Shown one piece after another: positions 55,176 to 64,000 of a stretch of 64,000 bases of DNA; position 1 is the first letter of the stretch; every line of letters begins with the position of its first letter. The stretch covers positions 177,679,604 to 177,743,603 of the forward strand of contig CM070873.1 of NCBI GenBank assembly GCA_036365515.1, in the 5' to 3' direction. This DNA is from Torymus aiolomorphi (taxonomy: Eukaryota; Arthropoda; Insecta; Hymenoptera; Torymidae). Made by a program: the position numbers and the translations under genes. Under the pieces are notes generated by a model that did no database searches, was not told where the DNA came from, and saw nothing but the letters and a program-made list of their open reading frames with translations.

Positions 55176-55375
55176 ATTAAGAAGGATAATGTCACGGCTA
55201 CTGCCTTGAAATCATGAAAAATCATCCTAGATGTAGATGAATTCAATGATTTTGAAGAGTACGTGCCGCACACCACTAGCAACTGGAGCACCAGCTTGAA
55301 TTTTTTCGTGCGGTCTGCCACTGTCAGTCTGCTCTCTCTGACTTGATGGATTCCAATGAAACAGGTTGAAGTATC
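54850..55375 (+). repeat. Repeat arm, inverted at 59545-60125
   Basis: Matches 59545-60125 in reverse complement, for example GAATATATTAAGAAGGATAATGTC (its complement near 59720). The pair encloses about 4 kb. The ORF at 55124-55378 on the minus strand is a reading of the repeat. Together they may be the ends of a large foldback element. Confidence 0.65.
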
Positions 55376-58351
55376 CATTTTTTTACCATTTTAACGGAAA
55401 TCCTGTTCCCACAGAGAGATTCTCGTTGATACAGGAAGATCGTTTTCTGAGTGTACTGGTTTTCTATAGGAGATCCTATAGATATTCAATAGGACTTCCA
55501 TAGGTTTTCTATAACAAGTCCTAAATCGAATTTGCGAGCCTATGCTTTAGGTTATTATTCTACAGGAGATTCCTATCAGAGAGATCCTATCAGAGAGACG
55601 TTACAAAAAAATCGCATTATTTAACATTACCAAAGGCAAACTTAACATGCTTCATCGGCACAGGAAATTTTATAGGAAATTTTCTTTGCGTAAAGTCAGT
55701 TTAATTAGGTCAATTCTGACAAATTAATCTTAGTAAATGTAAAATTGAAATTTACTTTGTTACGTCCTGGGCCTTCGATATAAATCGGTGTGAATTCTAC
55801 CGAAATAGCCCTGACGTTTATTTGGATGCTATTTTTGGATCTGAATCGAAATTTTTCGGAAGATAAATATAATCCTTAATTTTTACCGAAATCCTGGGAG
55901 GAAGTTGCGACTTTATCTTCCGATCACGAATGGCAGTGTGTGGGTCGAACGTGGCGCGATGAGTTCTATGCCGGGTAGATCGTTAGTTGTACACACGTGG
56001 CTGGTCGTACGATAACACGGATGTCACCCAGTTGATCCCCACGAACGTGGAAGCACTCCCGTGACGAAAGGTAGGGCAGTACCCTCCTGTGCTGTACACT
56101 GATGTTGTATTCAAGGCCCGTTGGCCTAACCCAAAATTGACAAAGTTCGAAGTTCGGAATTCGGATGTTCTGTACACTGATATATTCGAGGCCCGGAGGT
56201 CTAACCAAAGTTTGACAAAGTTCGAAGTTCGAAATTCGGAGATAATTAGAATGTGAATTTAATTATGTATAAATCCCAAAAATAAGACAAAGAGCGGAGC
56301 TGAATATTTCTTAAAAAACGGAAAATTCGAATGTTCTTTACTCACACGAAAATAGGAAAAAATACGAAATGCCGAATTTATTTAGGATACCATAGGAGGA
56401 AATGACTGATGGAATGTGGAAAAATAAAAAACACGAACAATTTTGACTTTAGACGAAAATAACTTAAATTTATGACACAGTTTATTAAATTCAAAAGCAA
56501 AGAAAGAATTTTGACATTAAACAATATAACTGGTTATTCGCCGCGACTTATAAGTACTAATACAAGAGACAATCGTAAGGCAGTTACAAAGCTAATTTTT
56601 CGCGACGTGATTACAGAGATGAATTTTACGGTTTCGGAGTTCGGACGCTACTGACTGGGTGCACTGCAACTTCCCGCTCGTAGGACCTCTCCCCCATGGT
56701 GATGCTTCCGTTGATTGGCTACAGTTGGTCAGTTGTCGCTTTCTGATTCGTAGTGAACAAACATCAGAGAATGGACTTAGGCACGTACGCCCGAGTCCAG
56801 ACGCTGATGCTGCAGCTATACGATATCTTCTTATCCGCCTGTTAGTATTTCGCTTCTACTGTACGTTATACTTTTATAACTTGATTTTTTCTCACGCCGT
56901 TATTACTACATTATTGTTACCTCTAAATAAATGTTGATAGCACGTACACAGAGAGAAGAAAATCCTTGTATATAAAAAACGCATGATTTCATTTACTGTA
57001 AAGAAATATTGTTTAATATAGAGAGATTTCATTAACTATTAAGGCATATAATTTTGGTACAAACATCATAATTTTATAATGTGAAATTTCATACTTGATC
57101 TACAATTTATACAAAATCCTTTTTTTTTCTCTGTGTCCGGCAGTTTCGAAATACAGTTTTTGCTTATTCTACGCGGCTACAAAATTACAAAATTCGATTC
57201 TAATGATCGCGACATAACAACTTATATATTTTGTATACAAAATCAGTCCGTTTCAAATGTATTTACTAATGGAAAAATACATAACTTTTTATCTTTATAT
57301 TTAATGCTAACACATTTTGATTTTATGAATGGTAATTCGTAGCTTACAATATTCGATGTTTCTTTCGCTACATACGAATAAGTGTTAGATGAAAAGCTTA
57401 AATTTTGACATAATACTTCATTTAAGATACATAGTTTTTCACCCATAACAAAGTAGTTTAAATTGTCAGTATTCTTACTTCTTAATTGCAATAAATCTGT
57501 TTTTATGCATATTAGCAGCTACTAAAAACAATGGCGACCGCAGAATAGAAGAAAGCCACTGTCGGGGAGGATGCTGACGCTCCTATCATTGCCGCCGTAA
57601 ACGTCAGTGTCCGTGCGGCATTGTGAGTACATGCGCGCGGCATCGACGCTCGTAACGGCTGTAGATCCGAATACTTCTGTTCCACACACGTGCGGGGAAC
57701 AGTAAAAAGAGGCAGCTGTGTGAACGGAGCAGAACTCGAGCGCGCACAGCTCGCATATCTGTATCTTGGGTAGACACGTTGGTAGGCATGCTTCCTTGAG
57801 TCTTTAACTTGAGGTCCTTCTATCCCCTGTATGAATACATTTGTTATGAAACAAGTGTAACTCAACTATTTTTTAAATAAGTACGAAATCATGACATTAT
57901 TTGAATATCTATATCTTTTACAGTTTTGTATCAATGATAGCAAGAATTGCTATTCAAATCTCTTATAGGACCTTTTTTCCTATCCAAGGGTAGAAAGTAA
58001 TTCACATCCTTCCAAAAATCTTGCAGCTCGGCCAAGACAGAAATTCTGGACTAAAAACTATTCTATACTTGTAATCTATAGCAACTATAAGTGTAAAGTA
58101 AAAGTCATTTTTATAGAGAAACAAATTATCCGAGGGACAGCTTACAATATATTGATGGTCTGATTTAACACATCTAGAATACATAGAAAAGCCAGTACAA
58201 ATGTATTTCTTGTGAAATAACTACAAGAACCGATCTACAAGCTTTTTGAAAGGATGTGAGAGCAACTCTTTCTTACGCTTAAGTGAACTCCCTTAAGAGT
58301 GTTGAATGGCAATTCTATCATTTATAAAAAAAGGAAAATCTGAACATATGG
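55376..58351. other. Repeat-flanked interior, no gene identified
   Basis: Contains a possible old LTR start (TGTTACGTCCTGGGCC at about 55760) with an AATAAA at 56924-56929 but no matching partner, and a two-unit tandem repeat (56092-56242). GC-richer stretches at 56660-56830 and 57520-57800 have open frames without recognisable motifs. No splice-framed gene was built. Confidence 0.4.
56092..56242. repeat. 78-bp tandem duplication
   Basis: CTGTACACTGAT starts at 56092 and 56170; both units end AAGTTCGAAGTTCGRAATTCGG. Substitutions are scattered. Confidence 0.85.
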
Positions 58352-59488
58352 GGGAGCATCCGCCAGAAACCAGTCAGCCAGCGGGCGTGCGCAACGCATT
58401 TTTCGTGCAAAATACGCTTTGTTCAACTCGCTCGTAATCGTATTCGAAGTCTCTCAGAAAAAAACAAAAGACATATATCGATAGATTTTTTCCTGCTCTT
58501 TTCAATGGCGCTATTGTCTTTACTCCGAAAGTCTTTCTTCTGGTTGAAAATTCGAGTTGAACGTTCAGAGCCATTTTTCTCAAAGTATATCATGTTTTTT
58601 TTCATAATGCATATCACCATTCGAAAGTATAAGTCTTAAGCTACAAAACCCTAAATTTTCAAATTGGAGAAATGAGGGGCTCAAAAGTAACAAGATTAAG
58701 AAGACAACGGCGAGTGCTTTTAAATACGAAACAACGAAAATATGCACTACGTTTATAAAAGCATGCTTGGGCCCGGCGCAAAAAGCTTGGACAACCGCCC
58801 GCCGCTGTGTTTTTAATCTTATTACTGTTGAGCTCTACGTTTCTCCAACTTGAAACTTTAGGGTTTTGTAGTTTATAGGTTGTACTTACGAGTGGTGCTA
58901 TGCATTTCGAAGAACAACATGTTATACTTTAAGTAAAATGGTTCTGAACTTTCTACTCGAAAAGTATTTGGGAGTAAAAAGAATAGCACCATTGGAAAGA
59001 CCAGGAAAAATCTATTGATATATATCTCTTGTTTTTTTTCAGAGACACACAAAATACGATTACGAGCTCATTATATCAAGTCCGGATGTGCGGCGCGTCC
59101 GAGCGCAGCGCGGAGAGCTCGCGCGGTCACTCACCACTGTTTTTTTAATCTTGTTACTTTTGAGCCCTTCATTTCTCTAATTTGAAAATTTATGGTTTTA
59201 TATCTTAAGACTTGTAATTTCGAATGGTGATATGCATTTTGAAAAAAAAAATTATATACTTTGAGAAAAATGGCTCTGAACATTCAATTCGAATTTTCGG
59301 CTAGAAGAAAGAGTTCCGGGGAAGAAACAATAGCACCATTGGAAAGAGCAGGAAAAATCTATCGATATGTGTCTTTTGTTTTTCTTCTGAGAGACTCAGA
59401 ATACGATTACGAGTGAGTTAAACAAAGCGTGTTTTGCACGAAAAATGCGTCGCGCGCACCCGCCGGCTGGTTTCTGGCGGACGCTCCC
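58352..59488. mobile_element. Foldback element, GGGAGCRTCC family, copy 2
   Basis: Ends GGGAGCATCCGCCAGAAAC and GTTTCTGGCGGACGCTCCC with ATGG on both sides (58348-58351 and 59489-59492). Inside, a block with GATAGATTTTTTCCTGCTC appears in alternating orientations, giving several inverted sub-repeats. It is related to 30675-32108 but diverged. Confidence 0.8.
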
Positions 59489-59544
59489 ATGGATATTCAT
59501 CATTCAAAGAATATTCTAATATCATGGGACTAGATACTTGAACG

Positions 59545-60125
59545 TGTTTCATTGAAATCCTTCAAGTCAGGGAGAGGAGACTTACAGTGGCAGAGCGCAC
59601 GAAAAATTTCGAGCTGGTGCTCCAACTGGTAGTGGTGTGCGGCACGTACTCTTCAAAATCTTTGAATTCATCTATATGTAGCATGAATTTTCATGATTTC
59701 AAGTCAGTATAGTCGCGACATTATCCTTCTTAATATATTCCTTTGAAAGAATACATGAGTGATATATAATATAGCAGAAAAATTAAGAAAATTTATTATG
59801 CCCTTTCACATTCAGACATTGCCATTTATTTAGCATAAGCATTAGTAAATGTTATGTCAAAGTACTTTGATAGAAAAAAAGTAAGAGTATTGGAGAAAGT
59901 CAGAACGCCAGTCAGACTATCGCTCAAAACATGAAAAACGAGCAAGGTTTAATAGGTTTTCAGTTGAAATATGACTACTAGAGATTTAATATTTGGCATG
60001 GAAGTATAAAATGACCTATTACTGCATAATATATGTGCAAACAAAATTAAAAAAATTATTTTGTGTTTTGACTTTGAGATACATTGAAACTTTTAAGTAA
60101 ACTGCAACAGTTCAAAGTCCATTCA
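59545..60125 (-). repeat. Inverted copy of the 54.9-55.4 kb repeat arm
   Basis: Includes CGTGCGGCACACC-type sequence in complement (GGTGTGCGGCACGTACTC) and part of the 357-bp unit at its right end. Confidence 0.65.
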
Positions 60126-60327
60126 GAGTGTTATGTATACATAGTTTTGTATTACTATTCGACTCTGCTCAGAGAAAGTTATATATGATGATATATAAAT
60201 TATATGGAATTATATATGGTTATATATTATGGCAATATACATGAAGTAATAGTATTCTATATCGACTTTGATCTTAAATAAGTATAGTGTATGATTGTGC
60301 GTGTGTATGTGTGTGTACATACACATA
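60126..60327. other. AT-rich and GT/CA-rich spacer, no gene
   Basis: TATATGG-type repeats, then a short (GT)n and (AC)n tract. Confidence 0.6.
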
Positions 60328-60575
60328 CACTGAAAAACTTTCCGAGTAGGGTTCTAACCTTCACACCGAGTAACAGTAGCGCCGCCATTCAGCGAGTACT
60401 CTTTTCCGAGAGATTAGGTCTCACACAGATCAGCGCAGTGGTTATACCGAATCTGAGTAACCACTACTCAGATCGGAGTAACTGTTACTCCAATGGGAAG
60501 TGTAGCGCCTGACCCCACGGTTCAGAGCTCCATCTAGACTTGAAGAGTACCAGCTACTCCGAAAGTCTCTCAGTG
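60328..60575. mobile_element. 248-bp MITE with CACTGARARACTTTC ends
   Basis: CACTGAAAAACTTTCCGAGTAG-type left end (22 bp) is mirrored at 60554-60575 with few mismatches. Shorter inverted GAGTAAC motifs lie in the centre. It sits within CA-rich DNA, and no clear target duplication could be read. Confidence 0.6.
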
Positions 60576-60905
60576 TGCATACACAGACACACGCACACAT
60601 AGACCCACACACACACACACGATCCACGTACGCACATAAACACACATCCACGCTCACATTCACACTCACACCCACCCACACACATGCACGCATCAGACAC
60701 ACACAGACACATACACACTCACATGCACATGCACACCCACACCCACACCCACACGCACGCATGCATCACACACACACGAACAGATACACACACACACTAA
60801 AACCCATACCCATACCCACACCCACAAGCACGCACGCACGCACGCATCACACACATACACAGACACACACAGACACACACACGTACTCACATCCACACCC
60901 ACCAG
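60576..60905. repeat. CA-rich low-complexity tract
   Basis: Imperfect CACA/CACCCA/CACGCA repeats over about 330 bp. The apparent ORFs on both strands (Thr/His-rich and Val/Cys-rich) are repeat artefacts. Confidence 0.9.
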
Positions 60906-61391
60906 CGCTGTTAGTAAAATTCATTCAACATGGCCGCGATGTGGCAGCCACTAGATTTCTAGTGATTTCTGGTGACTGCCAAGATAGTTTAGGGATTTTC
61001 TTGAGAGCGGTCCACCGTAGCGCCGATGCGGCTGTCTGTGGCGCACGGGGCAAATCGGGACGGAGCATTCAGAGCAGGTGTATGCAGGTTATGTTTGCTT
61101 AATTCAATTTAGAGAAATTGCAGGGAAGATGTGTTGACATTAATAATATGCAGAAACACGTTTTAGCAACGACGGAGAGAAAATTAGATAAGTATTACTT
61201 ATTATTAAATTTGATTGTGTATTTGAATAATTCTGAAAGCAATAAAATACTTTTGCATAATCATTCAAATACTCAAAACGTTCTTCGACAAATATAAATT
61301 AATTTTTGTATAAAAATTGTTGTTTTGGTCAATTCTGACCAGATCCGTTGGGAGCAGGAAAGAAAATATACTACGATGCTAAGTAGTTGCA
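60906..61391. other. Unassigned stretch, no gene
   Basis: A GC-richer part to about 61080, then AT-rich sequence. Nothing recognised apart from the hammerhead-like motif that follows. Confidence 0.5.
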
Positions 61392-61424
61392 ACGTTTCGT
61401 CGACGGGTTTGTCGACCTCTTCAG
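61392..61424 (-). ncRNA. Hammerhead-like core, isolated
   Basis: On the minus strand CTGAAGAG, a perfect 6-bp stem GTCGAC/GTCGAC around AAACCC, then GAAACGTTGCAAC. Both conserved boxes fit the hammerhead consensus (CTGANGA and GAAAC). Matching outer stems were not found, so it may be a fragment of a Penelope terminal repeat or act as a dimer. Confidence 0.45.
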
Positions 61425-61570
61425 GCTAAGTTATCGCACAGCGATCCGTCGAGTAATGTAACATTACTGTGAAATTAACAGATTATAAAAGAAAAAAATG
61501 AATAAATAAAATTGATGCTACCAATAAATAGTATCATCCAAGTAGTAACAAGCAGTGCACAAACATTATA

Positions 61571-61878
61571 ATGGATTTTCAAGAAATAAATCGACTTGGA
61601 AGATTAGAATTTTTGCCAACGAGAAAGCTTTCAAGTCTAGAAATAAATAAAAAATAAAAAATTACTCAACTTAAAGAAATAAAAACGAAATTCGGGAACC
61701 GAATCTATATTGAAATAGGAAATTCCTTCGGGGTATTCTTACCCCCTAGAATTTCAACATTCACACTTACTAAAGAAGGATATTAGAAGATTTAAAAATT
61801 GAATGTCAAAAGAAAAATATATACTTACTCTATTTCGAAGGAAGTGTAAATAAAGTTGAGTTCTCTCAAGATGAATAG
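61571..61878 (+). pseudogene. Small broken protein gene, unidentified
   Basis: ATG at 61571 opens MDFQEINRLGRLEFLPTRKL, then a TAA after about 28 codons, further in-frame residues (KITQLKEIKTKFGNRIYIEI, GNSFGVFLPPRIS), a frameshift near 61784 and a tail LLYFEGSVNKVEFSQDE ending at 61878. The alternation of Lys/Glu strands with KFGNRI and VFLPPR resembles a family of small insect proteins that I have seen beside mobile DNA but cannot name. About 100 residues if unbroken. Confidence 0.45.
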
Positions 61879-62004
61879 AATAAGACAGTGTACACTGCTT
61901 TAGTACGTAGGGATATATGTAAGAATTATCTCGATACAGTCTCTTCTTAAGTTAGCCGCTAAGAAACCTTATTCCTTATTAACTCTAAACAAAGATAAGT
62001 TGTG

Positions 62005-62045
62005 AATATATAAATGCATTCACCTCGCTCTCTGCTCATTCGTCT
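62005..62045 (+). promoter_or_regulatory. Possible TATA promoter
   Basis: GAATATATAAATGC at about 62003-62016 lies some 25-30 bp before an initiator-like GCTCATTCGTC. The gene downstream would be the ORF at 62868. A weaker, similar pair occurs near 62478-62500 in the second copy of the duplicated segment. Confidence 0.35.
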
Positions 62046-62093
62046 GTGAACAGTCAACCTTTAATTTGAATACTACTGTGACAACCCGAATTT

Positions 62094-62222
62094 CAGCAAG
62101 TCAACTCTAAAAGATAAGATTAAAATGTTTTTACACTTTACTTAAAAAATTTCTTTTCATGAGAATTATTAATTTTTGTTAAACTGCATGGATAAATAAT
62201 TTTGATTTTTTTCTTTGAAGCA
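62094..62222 (+). repeat. Direct repeat, unit 1
   Basis: TTACTTAAAAAATTTCTTTT and the following sequence to TTTCTTTGAAGCAT recurs at 62542-62671 with few changes. The unit may be an intron with a flanking untranslated exon that was duplicated. Confidence 0.85.
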
Positions 62223-62541
62223 TCTCTATTGTATAAGTGCATAACTTTTAAACTGATTTTAACTTAATTAACATTTTTTACGATGATTGTCAAATTTTTC
62301 CAAATTACATGTATTTTTTTAAATTCCATGGCTTTTTTTTTTAAAGTCTTTATGAATGTTTTAGTCTTTTTGGTTTTAAAAGTTAAATGTGATTAATTTA
62401 TTATTTTTACGAACACTTTATTCATTTTTAAAATTATTTGGAACAGTGGCCAGTGTGACAATCAATCAGTGAACTGTCATATATATTCATCATTCAACGG
62501 GTATCACCACAATTTCAATACTGCTGTTGGCAGCCAAAATC

Positions 62542-62671
62542 GCAACAAGTAAATCTCAAAGGTAAAATTAAAATTTTTTTATACTTTACTTAAAAAATTT
62601 CTTTTCATGAGAATTATTAATTTTTGTTAAAACTGCATGGATAAATAATTTTGATTTTTTCTTTGAAGCAT
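62542..62671 (+). repeat. Direct repeat, unit 2
   Basis: Second copy of 62094-62222, about 450 bp downstream, with one extra A and one fewer T. Confidence 0.85.
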
Positions 62672-62867
62672 GTATTTCAAAAGTTTTCATAGTTCTTATA
62701 GTCTTTTAACATATTAAAAAAATTTAATTATTTTATTGATAAATTCTATACATTTCAAAAGTGTTGATAAATTTTATAGTCTTTTAATATTTTATTACCG
62801 CTATATGCATTACATTTATTTTAATGTTTATAATTTTAATGTTATAATTTATTTTACAGATAAAAAA

Positions 62868-63224
62868 ATGAGCAGCCAACAGGAATACATTTTTATTTTT
62901 CCAAATGGGCCGGTGCCGCGGGAGTGGCTAGAGGATGGCTGTGATATCACGCCAATTGTTATGGCGGCAATTGAAGCGCATAGACAGAACGTAGCCACTC
63001 GAATTTATATGAATATAAATGAAGTAATGGCTGAATTGATCCAGAACGTGATTCGGTTCAAGAAGATGACTCCTAACGATATCATGAATTTAGAATGTGA
63101 GGTGCAAATACCGCTCAGCAGCAACCTTAAAAATATACCAAGTGTTCTAAAAAAAAATCATGTCTCTTTATACAGTGTACTCTTTAAATTAAATTCAGTG
63201 AGTACACTGTATAAAGAGACATGA
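62868..63224 (+). CDS. Unidentified 118-residue protein
   Basis: Starts at ATG 62868 just after an acceptor-like TTATTTTACAG, so an upstream untranslated exon is likely; the longer frame from 62736 is rejected because it crosses intron-like AT-rich sequence. The protein begins MSSQQEYIFIFPNGPVPREW and has hydrophobic and amphipathic helices (NINEVMAELIQNVIRFKK) with no membrane segment or known motif. Base composition in 62868-63140 is less AT-rich than the flanks, which supports coding. The last 27 codons are supplied by the 97-bp hairpin 63142-63238, so the original C-terminus was probably different. Confidence 0.5.
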   Translation: MSSQQEYIFIFPNGPVPREWLEDGCDITPIVMAAIEAHRQNVATRIYMNINEVMAELIQNVIRFKKMTPNDIMNLECEVQIPLSSNLKNIPSVLKKNHVSLYSVLFKLNSVSTLYKET

Positions 63225-63238
63225 CTTTTTTAGAACAC
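63142..63238. repeat. 97-bp near-perfect hairpin
   Basis: Left arm GTGTTCTA...CATGTCTCTTTATACAG and right arm CTGTATAAAGAGACATG...TAGAACAC pair over about 39 bp with only the A/T run unequal; the loop is 17 nt. It may be a tiny MITE or a small-RNA precursor. Confidence 0.75.
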
Positions 63239-64000
63239 GTTACATACTTTTTGTAAGCGTCAACATTTAATAATACTTAAATATGCTTCTAATAATTGTA
63301 ATCATTAAAGATATGAATTATAATAAATATATATACATAGTCATGTAAAAGAAAAAAACAAAAAGAAATATTTTATGTTTTTTATTTTCCTTATTACTTT
63401 TCACTTCCTTCCTTACCTTTTCCTTTATCACATTCACATCTTTACATTAATAATTTAAATTTTCTGTTTCATAATTTAATTTTCGTATATAGAATATTTA
63501 GAAAAAATTCTGATAAATGCAATACATGGTGCTGTTTCTTAGAATATAAAGTTAATTCTTTTGAATTTAAAATTTTTTCATGCAAACTTTCAAAGAAACG
63601 TATACTAATATACTATTATACTTCTAAATTGATATTAAATTGCAAAACGAATGAATTTTATCAATAGTTTTCTGGAATTCAAAACAGCAACAATGTGTAC
63701 TACCGAAAGGGGTATCAAATTACATGTTCATGTCAACAAGTCTTTTTATATAAGCTTTAAGAATTTTTATGTGATATAGGATACGTGTATCAATTACTGT
63801 GCCCTTTCCAATTACTGGATTTTTGTACGCTTTTAAATGTTCAGTAATTAAAACTTGTCATCTGCTTAGGCGGTACAGTAACTGGTACACTTAGCCTATT
63901 TAAGGCATATCAAAAAGGGGGTGCTTTGAATAGTTCTAAGTATTTTACAGTTCAATTAAGATAATAATGATGTAAGGGATAATAAAATTAAAAAACGTGA
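63239..64000. other. AT-rich flank, no gene seen
   Basis: No splice-framed ORF, repeat end or RNA gene was recognised up to the end of the window. Confidence 0.5.

Noticed and set aside
55759..56950. Possible solo LTR starting TGTTACGTCC with a downstream AATAAA
   Set aside because: No second copy, no clear CA end and no target duplication could be found, so it is mentioned only in the region note.
57512..57865. 117-codon minus-strand ORF in a GC-richer patch
   Set aside because: No recognisable motif and no splice or promoter context; the patch may be an old CpG-containing repeat.
60575..61102. 175-codon His/Thr-rich ORF on the plus strand
   Set aside because: It is a reading of the CA-rich repeat; the opposite strand gives an equally long Val/Cys-rich ORF.

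Overview
This window is eukaryotic, AT-rich, repeat-dominated DNA. The element mix (BEL/Pao and Gypsy LTR retrotransposons, a Penelope-like element, pogo-, Sola-like and tnp2-type transposase genes, TTAA-target MITEs), the spliced gene remnants and the BEN-domain-like gene point to an arthropod, most likely an insect. The species cannot be read from the sequence. No rRNA, tRNA, CRISPR or bacterial-style operon was seen, and no intact host gene with a firm assignment was found.

Layout. 1-650: composite palindromic repeat that recurs inverted at 51.5-52.3 kb. 0.85-11.6 kb: decayed multi-exon minus-strand BEN-like gene, one exon split by a nearly intact BEL/Pao element (2549-10081, TSD TTGAC). 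12.0-13.4 kb: small GC-rich inverted-repeat element, then four plus-strand exons of an acidic protein, the fourth hit by a deleted Sola-like transposon (13385-15776). 16.3-20.1 kb: a non-autonomous LTR element with only a gag-like ORF (TSD ATGT). 22.5-24.4 kb: interspersed repeat split by a 671-bp palindromic TTAA element; its unsplit relative lies inverted at 45.2-46.4 kb. 24.8-30.5 kb: pogo-like transposase pseudogene on the minus strand whose intron holds a longer copy of the Sola-like transposon (25620-29163). 30.7-32.1 kb: foldback element, with a relative at 58.4-59.5 kb. 34.4-44.4 kb: complete Gypsy element (TSD ATAC) with gag, pol and a third coiled-coil ORF. 46.7-49.2 kb: Penelope-like element with inverted ends, split by a TTAA MITE. 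49.2-51.3 kb: tnp2-type (CACTA-related) transposase pseudogene. 52.3-54.1 kb: truncated Gypsy-like element. 54.1-60.1 kb: about 357-bp tandem units that reappear inverted, enclosing other repeats. 60.3-60.9 kb: MITE within CA-rich sequence. 61.6-63.2 kb: one small broken gene and one small open gene with a possible promoter.

How the parts relate. The window is mainly a record of nested insertion. Several events can be polarised from the sequence because a related uninterrupted copy or an interrupted reading frame is present: BEL into the BEN-like exon, three TTAA elements into older repeats, a Sola-like copy into a pogo-like intron, another into an acidic-protein exon. The best candidates for something little described are the 4-bp-TSD transposon with about 600-bp inverted repeats, the gag-only LTR element carrying an array of GTGTGTGCAC motifs, and the Gypsy element with a textbook -1 frameshift signal, C-terminal AT-hooks and an extra ORF.
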